NCBI GenBank assembly: GCA_010356995.1
Contig: ML996699.1
Coordinates: forward strand, 589,697-653,696
Length of the DNA stretch: 64,000 nt
Reading direction: 5' to 3'
Source of the DNA: Trichodelitschia bisporula
Lineage: Eukaryota > Ascomycota > Dothideomycetes > Phaeotrichales > Phaeotrichaceae
The notes below the pieces were generated by a model. The model had not been told where the DNA came from and searched no databases. It saw only the letters and a program-made list of their open reading frames with translations. A program made the translations under genes and the position numbers. Positions 12,216 to 22,920 of this stretch are shown here, one piece after another; position 1 is the stretch's first letter, and every line of letters begins with the position of its first letter.

Positions 12216-13157
12216 ATGCCTCACAAGCACAAGCGCAAGGATAATAGCGATGATGTGTAGGTCTCTTCTTCTCTCGCTCGTCCATGCTGATGTTCTAGCT
12301 ACAACCTCCCACCTACCCAGGTCGCCCGCCCGCTGCCCACGAACCAACCCGTAACGGTTTTTTCGAAGTCCGACAGCACAAAGAGTCGCAAGCGAAAGCA
12401 GCAGGGCGAGAAGGACAATGATACGCCACGCGCCTTTCAGCGCCTGATGCGGTTACGCGAGAATGGCAAGATACCTAGCGGATTGGATAACGGCGAGACG
12501 CGCTTAGCGAAGAAGCGGAAGCAGAACAAGGAGGCGGCCAAGGGTGCGGAGAAGACAGAAGAGGCGAAGCCAGTCATGAAGATTCTGCCCGGTGAAAGTA
12601 TGGCAGACTTCTCGGCGCGTGTAAACCAAGCACTGCCCATTGCTGGACTGGCGAAGAAGGGGAAGAAGGTCGAGGGTGTCAAAGAGCGCACAACGAGGCA
12701 CAATAAGAAGCTGCAGAAACTGGTCAATGACTGGAAGAAGGAGGATGCGAAGATCAAGGAAAAGGAGGAGGAAGCGCTGGAGCTGGCTGAGGAAGAAGAG
12801 GATGAGAAACACGCCATGCTCGAGGACAAGACGGCCGAGATCCCAGTTCCTGGCAAAAAGGGCAAGAAGGCCAAGCGGAAACGGGTGGCCGGTGAAATCG
12901 ACGACGATGACGATGATCCATGGAAGGTGTTGGAAGCGTCACGCACGAAACCGAAGATCCATGACGTTGCGAAAGAACCTCCACAGTTTACCAAGCTGCC
13001 AACTGAGAAGTTCAAGGTGCGAAACGGGGCCAAAGTCCAGGTCACAAATGTGCCGAATGCGGCGGGAAGTCTTCGGAGGCGAGAGGAACTGGGGGAGGAG
13101 CGGAAAAGCGTCATAGAGAAGTACCGGCAGATGATGGGGGGGAAGCACACCGATTGA
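12216..13157 (+). CDS. Basic coiled-coil, nucleolar-type conserved fungal protein
   Basis: Unknown function. The spliced model has a 39-nt exon 1 at 12216-12254 (MPHKHKRKDNSDD), a 66-nt intron at 12255-12320 and exon 2 at 12321-13157, giving 291 residues. The N-terminal PHKHKR is typical of a conserved fungal family that I know only as uncharacterised. Next come a DTPRAFQRLMRLRENGK segment, a long Lys/Glu coiled-coil region (roughly residues 75-180), a basic stretch KKGKKAKRKR, and an acidic DDDDDDPW motif near residue 212. Charge and layout recall small nucleolar ribosome-biogenesis proteins such as CCDC137, but I cannot show homology. Its stop lies only 35 bp from the stop of ureD on the other strand, so the two 3' UTRs probably overlap. 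Because of that overlap, homologues could easily be mislabelled as urease accessory proteins. Confidence 0.8.
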
Positions 13158-13192
13158 GGCTCGAACACCGAGATGCCGTGCTCCCTGCTCAT

Positions 13193-14173
13193 TCATTTCA
13201 GGCACAGCAGTGCCCGTTCTCCAAAGTTTGTCTCTATGCTGCCTTCGGCTTTGATCATCGTGCTCAGCCATTGCTTCACACCCTCGACCTCTCGTGCTCC
13301 AAACTTGACGAGAACGAGACCTCTGACATGGGCAGCAGTCCAGAGTAGGCCATCCTTCGTCTCTTGCTTCTGTCTCCGGGCGCGCGCTACTTCTATGCTA
13401 TCCGTCATCACCTCCTTGGTGTCATCCCAGTTTCTATTCCCAATGCGCGGCAGCCGCTTGAATTCGTCGACGAAATACTCACCAAGGGCCTTGAACAGCG
13501 GGCCGACGAGGATTAAAGTCCCGAATACGCCCAGGTTATCTATCCTCCCGGCGATGGGAGCCACATTCCCGCTATCATCCAGCAGAACATTGTCCCGTAG
13601 GATCAGCTTGCGGTCTCCCTCCTCCGGTACCAACCATACCTCGTTCTTGGAGGTATACTTGTAGAATGACCACTTTTCGCCACGGGCTGTTCGTCCTTCG
13701 GATACCCAATCGCACACACAGAGACTTGAGTCTGGCCCCGGCACATTGTACACCTGAGTCTGCTCGAAAACGCTGTCGGCATATGGCTGAACGGGATCGG
13801 GGAGGTAGCACAAGGCAGCGCCGGGTTCGAAGTCGACGACGAGACGTTGGCCGCTGACGAGAGAGCGAGTAGGGGTCTTGAAGATTTTGGTGCTGCCTTG
13901 GGTGAGGAGGACTAGGCGGGAAGGATGTGAAAGTTTGATGCGAAGGTCGATGGTATCGCCGGCTACGAGACCGCCGCCATATGTGAGAAGGAAGACCGTA
14001 TGGACAAGGTGTGCGCCGGCGTCGGTGCGGAGGGTTGAGGGATCGGGAGCGATAAGCTTGAGTGGGTACTGGTAGGAGAGGGTCTGGAGGACGGGCGTGG
14101 TGGGGGGAAGAAGGGCCACATGAATGGTGCCGAGGCCGGGGAGGGAAGTGGAGGAAGCGAAGGGAGAGGCCAT
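13193..14173 (-). CDS. ureD: Urease accessory protein UreD
   Basis: UreD/UreH scaffolds apo-urease with UreF and UreG for nickel insertion into the active site, in the cytosol. The gene is a single exon of 326 residues, a usual size for fungi. Family features seen are the N-terminal repeated beta strands, HTVFLLTYGGGLVAGDTIDLRIKL near residues 57-80, the STKIFKT segment (about 95-101) with the following Q/F-E-P-G-A-L-CYLPDPVQPYADS block, and a C-terminal L-V-K-F-G-A. No urease or other accessory gene is nearby, which is normal in fungi where the urease genes are dispersed. It converges with the coiled-coil gene (35 bp between stops) and diverges from SCC3 across 552 bp. The start at 14173 is the first ATG and fits homologue length. 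Confidence 0.93.
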   Translation of the reverse strand: MASPFASSTSLPGLGTIHVALLPPTTPVLQTLSYQYPLKLIAPDPSTLRTDAGAHLVHTVFLLTYGGGLVAGDTIDLRIKLSHPSRLVLLTQGSTKIFKTPTRSLVSGQRLVVDFEPGAALCYLPDPVQPYADSVFEQTQVYNVPGPDSSLCVCDWVSEGRTARGEKWSFYKYTSKNEVWLVPEEGDRKLILRDNVLLDDSGNVAPIAGRIDNLGVFGTLILVGPLFKALGEYFVDEFKRLPRIGNRNWDDTKEVMTDSIEVARARRQKQETKDGLLWTAAHVRGLVLVKFGAREVEGVKQWLSTMIKAEGSIETNFGERALLCLK

Positions 14174-14725
14174 TGACGGAGGGGCGCTCCAGTCTTTATG
14201 CGCAATGAGGTGTACTTGAGGAGATATGAAGGCGCATCAGGAGCTCGGAAGTAGTTGTACGGCAATATTGGCTAGCTAGAACTAGTACTCGGAGGACTCC
14301 GCACACACATGAGCTGCAAATGCTGTACCTCAGCCTGGCGGGGCAAGCCGCGCTAACCAATCAAGGTGTCCACTTTCCGCGCGGCAGAAGCGAGCCAGGG
14401 TTAAGTCGGGCGGTCAGCAACAACCTAACCAGCCAAACCGGCCAAACGACTCGGACACGCGAATCCTCCGATAATTCCCAGCAACACCCATCTTCCCAGT
14501 AACGTCCGACGCGCCCCTCCTACGATCCAAAAACACCCGCCTTCATCGTCACATCCCAACCGCTGCGTGGATCCTGCATCTTCAGCGTCGCCAATCAGGC
14601 AGTCAGCCCCCGCGCCACACACTGTGTGATTTTACGCCCCCGCGTGCAGCATCTTGCCGTGGGACGCGTCCCATTTCGCGCATCCGTACTGCTGAATACG
14701 TCCCCTCCTCTCACTTCTACAGCTC
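14174..14725. promoter_or_regulatory. Bidirectional promoter region ureD / SCC3
   Basis: These 552 bp separate two divergent start codons. No canonical TATA box is evident. The right half is C-rich with pyrimidine tracts, as is common just upstream of fungal translation starts. Called from gene orientation only. Confidence 0.5.
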
Positions 14726-17700
14726 ATGCCTGCCCGCACCTCCGACATGGACTCTCCGACGCAGGGCACCTCGCGCCGCAAATCGGGACGCGTCGTCAAG
14801 AAGCCCGACGTGCTTGGATCCTCTGCGCCGCCGCCAGCGGGCAGCAAGCGCAAGCGGTCTGACGGCGAAACCGATGAAGAAGACAATGGGGAAGTCGAGC
14901 AAACGGGCGAGGATATCGACATGCCAGACGCGTCGTCTAGCGACAGCGATTCGACGGAGGGTGAACCGGATCCCGAAGAAATCAAGGAGCGCAAAAAGCG
15001 CGCGCGTCAGTCGAGAGCTGCGCGTGGAAGCCGGCCTCCGGCACGCAAACCTGCGGCGAAGAAGCCCAAGCCAAATGGCCAGAAGCTTAGCTTAGCGATT
15101 CGGCCTGCAACGACGAAGCCGAAGCAGCGCAAGACTCGCGCTCAACCGATCGAGGATGCAGACGCAGTGGGCGGACTCTATGGTGAGTACTTCCTGTGGC
15201 TAGTGACATGGTCTAACAGCCTGCAGGCGATGTCTTCGGTAAGGGCAAGAGCATCGAGGATGCTGCCGTGAGCTTCATGGCTGCGTTTTCGGACCACGAG
15301 TCTGCTGCCATGGCAGACTTATTCAACTTCGTCCTCAAGTGCGCCGGTTGTGACCACAAGATAGAGAGCTATGATGTGGAAGACCCGGACCATTTTGCCG
15401 ACAAGATTGGCGACATCCAAGAGGAATACCAAGCGGTATGCGTCAATCCAGATTTCGTTCGCTTTTAGCTAACAACGTGCAGCAAGGGATTTCCGAGTAT
15501 CCCCTCATTGCCAAAGGCAGGGGTAAAGCAGCTCACAACTTCAAAGGCACCTTTATCGGCTTCCTTAATGCTCTCATATCGACCGCTACGAGCGCGGATA
15601 TCCTTTTCACCGAAGAGGCCTTCATGGAAGTGATGGCAGCATGGATTAGCACAATGGCTTCTGCGGGCAATCGCCCCTTTCGCCATACCGCCACTGTTGC
15701 GGCTCTTACCATCATGAGCGCGCTCTGCGAGGTGGGCCGCGACATTGTCGAAACCTCGGCCAAAACCCTCCGGCAGGCCGAAGGCGAAAAGAAGAAAAAA
15801 GGCCGTGTAAACAAGGCGCGTGTGACTGAGCTCGAGAACAATGTCAGGGAGGCCGGTGCTCGGGTGGAGAAAATCGGGAACTATTTGACCCTCTGGTTTG
15901 ACACAGTTTTTGTACACCGGTACCGCGATGTTGACCCCAACATTCGCGAGAACTGTGTTCAGGCTTTGAGCGAGTGGATAATACTCTTCCCGGACCATTT
16001 CTTTGACGGCCAGTACTTGCGGTATCTGGGTTGGGTGCTTTCCGATCATAACGCCAAAACGCGGCATGCAGTACTCGAGGCGCTCATCAAGCTGTACCAG
16101 GATCAAGACAAGCTCAGCGGGCTTCGGAGCTTTACAGAGCGCTTCCGACCACGGATAGTGGAAATGGCGACGCGGGATAGCGAAAACTCTGTTCGTGCCG
16201 CTGCAGTAGAACTGCTCAACTTTCTCCGCAGCGCTGGCTTCCTCGAACCAGACGATATTGACGCCGTCGGCCGACTGATTTTCGACTCGGAGCCGCGCGT
16301 CCGCAAGGCTGTTGTGGGGTTCTTTGCCGAAAATGTCAAGGACATGTTCGAGTCTAAGGTCGATGATCTAGGCGGGCAGGACGCGCTCGATGAGACGGAC
16401 CTTAACGATACGGACGAAAACTACGATAGCCCGCGGCTGGAGTGGATGAAGCTGAAATGCCTGGTCGAGATTCTGCAGTCTTACGATGCACTGGATGAGA
16501 TTGGCTCAAGCGATGTCGTTCGGGTGCCGGGCACGGATTCTTACCTCCTTATCCCCGGCGGTTTAGAGTCTAGGCTTTCGCTGGCGGCGGAAGTCCTGTA
16601 CGATCGCATACCCGAGCTCAAGGAGTGGGAAGTACTTGCCGGCTATCTGCTCTATGATCATACACGGACTCCGGAGCAGAACGGCGCTACCTCCGATACT
16701 GAGACACTCTTTAAGCAAGCCTGCCGGCTCGACGACAAAGAGGAGATTATTCTCCTAGAAGTCCTCAACGCTTCCGTCAAGCTGCGTCTCACCCAGGCAG
16801 TGGAGGCAGCTAGCAGCCACAAGAGGAAGGCGGCCGACCGTCAGGAAGCCCAAGACCTCCAAGAAACAGCTGCTCGCCACCTCGCGCAGCTGATTCCGCG
16901 TCTGCTTAACAAATTCGGCGGGCTGCCAGATGCTGCGCTGGCCGTCTTGCGCTTGGAACACGTGCTCAACCACGAGGCCTTCCAGGCGCTGCGCCAGGAC
17001 GTGTCGACCTACTCCGCGCTGCTGGACGACATCAAGAAGCAGTTCCTCACCCATGGCAAGCCGCAGGTGCTCGAGGAAGCCTCGCTCGTCCTCTTGCACG
17101 CCAAGTCTCATGACGACCTCGAGGAAGTGACGACCGACAAGCTCTCGTCGCTATGGGAGGATACGCTCAATACCCTCCATGCACTCTGCCGCGACCGCGA
17201 GCTCTCCGTCCGTGGCAACATCGCCGACAACGTCCTCACCGTCCTCGCGAGCACCCTCCTGCGCATCTCCAACCTGAGTCAAATCTCAGATTGCACCGAT
17301 CCGCTTGAAGCCCCGCCCCTGCGCTCCGCACGTGCCAAAGCCAAAGTCGCAACCGATCCCGCCCTCCTCTCCATCCTCGCCATCGTGCACCGCGCGAACA
17401 CTGACCCCGAGACCGGCGACGTGGACGCCGAAACCGGCAAGCGCGAGGATGCGCTGGTCGCCAATGCCGCCCGCGCCATCTCCTTCTACCTCATGTGGAA
17501 GGTCCAGGCGCTTCAGACTTTGCTGGCAAATAACGACCCCGTACCGCGCGCGGACATTGACAAGGTCCGCGCTGCGCGGGACGAGTTCATCGAGACGCTG
17601 ACGGCGGTGCTCCCTGCGCGGCGCGGCGCGGACGAGCTCCGTATTGCGCTGGCGGGTATTCTGCTCGATGTGTTCTGCGTCTTTACGTCACTGCTGCGGG

Positions 17701-18413
17701 CAAAGCCTGCGCGGGACGCTGATGAGGTTGAGGAGGATGCCGATGCCGACGGCCGCGAGGCGTGTAGCGCGCTGGCCATTGAGGTCCCGCGGCAGACGCA
17801 GGATCTTCTACTACAGATATTGGGTGCGGCGGAGAAGGCGTACGCACGGCGGGCGAAGAAGACGCTCGAGGATAATGACGAAGGGGCGGAAGATGTTGAC
17901 GAGGACCCGGAGTCGGAGGATGAGGCTGACGAGGATGAGGATGGGGAGGAGGGCCGCCTTGCGCTAGAGTTGCTGGCTGAGAAGATTATCTGCGAGTATG
18001 CCGGCAAGCTTGTGCTTGGTCTTTGGGCGGGGGTGCTTGATGGGCCAAGTGAGGGGCAGAAGAAGGGGGGTGCGGGCCACGTGGAGGCGCGGCTGAGGCA
18101 CAATGCTAAGCGCCTTGGGGCGAATTACAAGGCTGTTGTGGACACGCTTGATGCGGCGAAGAAGGGGAAGAAGGGGAGGGGTGGGCGGAAGGTGACGCCG
18201 GCGCGGAAGGTCAAGGAGAAGGCGAATGCTAACGCGAAGAGTGCGGCGATTGTGATTGATAGCGAGGAGGAGGATGAGGAAGAGAGGCAGGCGACTGAGG
18301 AGGTGGAGGAGGAAGAGCGACAGCGTGAGGAGGAGGCTAATGAGCAGGAGGAGAGGGATGAGGCTGAGAAGGAGGCTGAGGACGCGGAGATCGAGAGCGT
18401 GCTGGGGGATTAG
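14726..18413 (+). CDS. SCC3: Cohesin subunit SCC3/STAG (stromalin)
   Basis: The HEAT-repeat cohesin subunit that binds Scc1 and helps load and hold the ring on DNA in the nucleus. The spliced model has exon 1 at 14726-15182, a 44-nt intron, exon 2 at 15227-15435, a 47-nt intron (GCTAAC branch) and exon 3 at 15483-18413, giving 1198 residues. Junctions read GGLYG|DVFGKGKSIEDAAVSF and IQEEYQA|QGISEYPLI. The N-terminal 150 residues are a disordered basic/acidic tail with RK and KPKPN runs. The STAG domain spans about 237-355. The stromalin conservative domain (TVFVHRYRDVDPNIREN...LGWVLSDHNAKTRH) spans about 362-432, followed by HEAT-like helices. The C-terminus has long Asp/Glu and Lys/Glu tracts. 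All family landmarks are present. The coding sequence is GC-rich, especially in its last third. Confidence 0.95.
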
Positions 18414-19294
18414 ATGGGCGAGGGTATGTGATCACGAGGCATGATGGGGCACGGTGGGGTCTGGTGTTGACAGCATGTCGGTTTGTACTGTTAGCAAGGG
18501 CGTGGGGAATGAGCTTTGTCTTTCAGCTGTGCTTCTTTCTATGGTGTAATTCTAGCGCACAGCGAGATCTATACCCGCGGTCGCATCGTGTTCTCATTGC
18601 TTGCTGTTTCTGCGGGTCGGACAGGCTTTTTAAGAGCGCATGGGGTGGGTGGGAGAGGTGGAACCGCGTGCGCATGTATTGCTTCAATTGAGTGGTCCAT
18701 GATTCCTAAATCCATTTGTCCCGCTTATTGGACTTCGGTTCTCCACCCATGCCAGTGGATTCTCCTCGTGGCGATCGAGATTGCATAAACTGTCAAACAC
18801 TAATAGACTCGGGAGATGTCGGGCCATCTCTTGGGGAGTTTTTGTTCCGAGTACGTCTGTTGAGGGAGAGTAATATGCTGGCAGAGTGCAAGCGGCACAT
18901 GCGATGGAGAAAAATCAATGCTCGGGACAGCCATGCTTAACACTGTTGTGGATGGGGAATATCATGGACCCCAAGTGTGGTCCGGTCCCCGATATCAACC
19001 TAGCCCTCCCGTGGAGACGGACCCGCAGAACCACATCGCACGATCGTCGCGAGTGCATCCTCTAAAAGACCTCGACCAACGCGCTTTGTCGTAGTCAAGA
19101 TACCGGGATACCCATATCCGGTCGGCAAGACCAAAGCCGTCTCTCGCATGGGGTCTTACGTCGTGATATCGCCTTGCCAAAACAGCACTCCGAAGTACAC
19201 CTCGGGAACTCTAGGCTGCCGACGTCTACATTGCCTTCGCACCGGCGCCTAACTAGTCGCGACGGCGGCGGGACTGGTCGCCGGTGCGCGCCGC

Positions 19295-19356
19295 AATGAA
19301 GCTCAGAGCTAATAATGAAGCTTAGAACTAAGTCATAATGGCGGGATGAGCGGGAT
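19295..19356. repeat. Short tandem repeats (19-bp pair and 9-bp pair)
   Basis: A 19-bp unit beginning AATGAAGCT occurs at 19295-19313 and 19314-19332. The copies differ mainly by C/T and G/A changes. Just downstream, GCGGGATGA is repeated in tandem around 19341-19358. These lie in the gene-free stretch and have no evident role. Confidence 0.6.
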
Positions 19357-22317
19357 GAGCGGGGCGATTTAGGGGCCGCGTAAGTTCATCGAGGAGAAGT
19401 AAGATGGGTAATTTGGGAATGATGGGAGCGAGGATGGATTTATAAACACGGCAAGAGGAGGCCGGATGGCCGCCGGGTTCTAGATGCGTTAACATGATGT
19501 CTGTAACGGTTGGGAGTGTGCTTAATGGAATTGCGGGAGAGAGATGTGCTCGGTACCCGATGCCGGAGCAGTGGATATGTACCCACACAGCCCCTCGCTG
19601 CAGAGAAGGTACATTCTATTCCCGTCTCCAGAAGTAGCCCCTCCCATTCCCCACTATCACGACCTGACAAAGCACCCTCAAATAGTGTGCTGCGTACCTC
19701 AGCATGCATGCAAAAGACAAAGGGACGCCTAACCCCATTTATACTGCCCCTCACTACCGTACATCGCCCACACCTCCCATCAAATTGCAGGCTCCACGTA
19801 TTGACCGAGTGGAGATTACCCGTGATCGGCCGCGCTCCCCAGGCGCGCCTCAACACCGCCTCCAAAAGCCAAGCGCGCCGCCCACGGCCTCCTGGCACAC
19901 GCCGCTCACGGCCGGCGCGAAGCTTGGCCAGCTAGGCGTTGACTCAAGAACGCGATGTTACGGAACCGGGCATCAAACCGCACCCTACCCGCTGGCATAC
20001 AACCTTCTTTCTCGAGACGACGGCTGCGATGATCACGATGTATCGTGACGCTGACATCGAAGGGGGGAAGAAGGCAACCCGATGTTTCCCTCGGCATCGC
20101 TCCCCTGCCCGGCCCCGCCGCGACGACTCCGCGAGCGATGTCAGCGTCTCGGCGGCTGCCTGTCGGCGAGTCGGCGGGCGGGCAAGAGCCGGAGTCGCTC
20201 ACAGGCTCGGGGGCCGTTGGGACCTTGAATACCATCGCCACACAAAGAACACGGGCGGCGGGCTTCGTCCAACCTCGGGGTCGCCTATCCCGGGACCAGC
20301 TTGCAAAACCCCAACCCCAACGAGAATCGCCGTGGTTATTCCTCGTGAAGACCTTGTTCAGCATCTCATCGTCACCACGTTCAGGCCCACCAGCCTCAGG
20401 CACATTTCGTCGTATTTAGCCTCCGCCCACAACGGCTAGTGCGCCCCACCAGCCACCGCGCCACACCGCTTGTGCCTGACTGGGCAAGAGAGGCAGGGAG
20501 CGCCTTACGCGCGGGCGCTTATCGGCCTCCTACGCCAGAAATAGAGCGGCTGGGCTGGGTTGCGGGTGCGGTGCGTGGTTCTTGGTGTCTGCCCGCCCGC
20601 GGTGCCGAGTGCGACGGAAGGCGCCTGAGATCGTGGGATCTGGCGGTGTGGGAATGGGGAGGCCGTGGGGAAGCTCGCATGGCGGATGGAGTAGACTTTT
20701 GTACTGTACCGTACTGTGTTATCTGCCGTCGATGACACGGGTACGTACCATTGGCAATACGCTCGACGTCGGTTAGAAGCAAGATGAGCGAAGTGGGCAG
20801 ACGCCGCCTCGTATATCCCTATCTCGCGCATCCCTGCCAGCGAACCTCCTCATGCGGCCGGCATACAAAGGCGCGGCATACCGTCCCATCACACGCATAT
20901 CGCCAGCGTGCCGGATACCCGCCCGGGGAATTTATCCCACATCAACCAACGCTCATACACGCGGCCAGAAACGCGCATTCCAGACGAAAGGCGAAGGTAT
21001 CTATCTCAACCGCGCTTGCTGCACCGCGCGACTGCTTCAAAACACCTGCAACGTCCCGCGTTGGAACGCTTGTTTCCCAGAACCCCGGGCGCGCGGGGCT
21101 GGGCTGGACTCGCCGCGCCTGGCGGGCACCCCGCGTTTTTTTGGGCAAGACACTGCTGATGGAGCGCGGATGTCGTGGCCGCGTGTTGGGTTTATGAGGT
21201 CTGGGTACTGTATGGGGTTGGTAGGCGCGCGTGCGCTGGCGCGAGTTGCATCGCGAGTTGTTGAGCGGAAGAGCGCGTGCGGATGGCGCAACGGTTTGGA
21301 TACTGCGGAGTGCGCTTCAGCCCTGGCAGGCGAACTCGCGTGCGCTGTGTAGGAAGCATGCAGCGGTGCGCAGCGGCGTGATAGCGCAGTTTCTAGAGCG
21401 ACGTTCGGCAGGGCAGGATACAGTACGATTCACGAGAGTCACATGCGAGATCAAGAGTTGCTATTTGCGACGGCGAGCGTAGATGGAGCATAGCCACCGT
21501 GAGATTCAGTGCTTGCGAAACTGCCAGATCTAATCTATTTCCTGCCCGGCTCGGCGGGCAATCGAGCGTGTGTGATTCACGTTGGGGATGATGATGCGCT
21601 GCCCGCTTTGCCAAGGGGGGGCCTGGTGGTGAGGGAGAGGTGAAGAAGTTGCTTGGCTTTTGAGTTTAGTGTAAATGGGAGGAGGGGGGTCCTTAATTCG
21701 GGGCACGGCGAGGGGGAGGTGAACGGAGGCCGACGCGCGCGAAACACCGGGAGCCAGTTAGCGTGAGCGGGACTAGGCTTCTTTTGGAATAGCGCCCGCC
21801 TCGGGTCTCCACGACGACGTCCGCCGGCTTTTGAGGAGGGGAGACGGATAGCAGGCAATCGACGGGAAGAGGAATTGAACATGGAGACGAAGACGAAAGT
21901 ATGCCAAAGACAGAGGTAGAGATGGTTGAAAGTATCTACCCGCGAACAGACCGCTCACTCTATACTCGACAGTATCACGAACAGTCTTGACACTCGTTCT
22001 TTGTGTATCCTCAAACCTCTCCCTCCACCGCCCAACCCCCGCTCACTCACCCCCCAGTTTGTGCTTCGCCCGCACCGCAGCCGGCGGCCTGTCGCTCCCT
22101 AACACTGCCCCGTCCCGTACGTGGTCCGGGCGGGCCAGCCTTGCAGGTCCAGCCGCAGGGCGCCGTGTGTGAGTGGGTACGGAGTACGGAGGTGCTGGCC
22201 GCCCTGGAGAAAGACTGATGCGCAGCTGCGCAAGGTGAGATGTTAGCAAAGTAATCCGTATGTAGCAGCAAAAACAGACACGCAGAGAGAGAAACGGGGT
22301 GGCTCATCTCCCATGCT

Positions 22318-22329
22318 CCCCCCCCCCCC
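22318..22329. repeat. Run of 12 C
   Basis: An uninterrupted poly-C tract, about 590 bp upstream of the MFS start codon, in a pyrimidine-rich leader. Its length may vary between isolates or by sequencing error. Confidence 0.8.
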
Positions 22330-22782
22330 ATGGCTGCTGATGATGGCGTAGCTCAAGCCTCGAGTTCAACCACCCTTCGTTATTACTGGGCCTTGAGAAG
22401 CCGCTTTGGTCCCCTCAGTTTCCCCTCAACCCATCCCCCATCCACCTCCTTTAACCCTGGGCGTTTGGCCTTGCAAAGTTGCTTTGCTTTGCTGCTCACA
22501 CACGCACGTCTTCGCGGAAAGAGAACATATTCCTGCCTCACCCTCCTCGAACTCTTTTCAGCTCTTCTTTTTTCTCTTCCTTCGCTTCCTGTTTTTGCGC
22601 TGCCTTTCCCCGCAGTTCAGCCTCCTCCCCCCTCCCCTTCTCTCGCTTCCTAGCTTAATATCTATTGCTCTCTTCGTTGAGCTTGCTTACCTCCCAATCC
22701 CAAACACGGCCATCAAAGCCTCAGCAACAGCCTTTCGTTAATATCTTCGTTCAAGCAAGCCTGCCCTTCCGTGTGCAAACTG

Positions 22783-22883
22783 GTAAGTCAACCACCCCAT
22801 CCTGCCCTCTCTCATTCTGCCCTGTAAGCCCACTTTCCCATCACTCTCAACACCATACACGGCTCGTCTTACACGTATGATAG
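22783..22883 (+). other. Possible intron in the 5' leader of the MFS gene
   Basis: GTAAGT at 22783 is a perfect fungal donor. A TCTTAC branch-like site and a GATAG acceptor end at 22883, 37 bp before the ATG. The 101-nt interval is very pyrimidine-rich. A leader intron is plausible but is not constrained by any protein. Confidence 0.35.
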
Positions 22884-22920
22884 TCTTGATTGCCCTGAGT
22901 AGCATCTACACTCCACCACC

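Larger units (their letters stand above)
18414..22920. other. 4.5-kb gap without a supported gene
   Basis: Between SCC3 and the MFS gene I find no open frame with a recognisable domain, and no chain of exons. Frames of up to about 166 codons at 19906-20439 occur on both strands at once, which fits GC-rich chance frames. The first 300 bp should be SCC3 3' UTR. The last 600 bp are pyrimidine-rich and look like the MFS promoter and leader. The only structure I see is the short tandem repeats at 19295-19356 and a run of 12 C at 22318-22329. Confidence 0.5.

Noticed and set aside
19906-20439. Coding genes of about 165 codons on both strands
   Set aside because: The same bases are open on both strands, which is typical of GC-rich DNA. 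Neither translation shows a domain, and codon content is Arg/Pro-rich.
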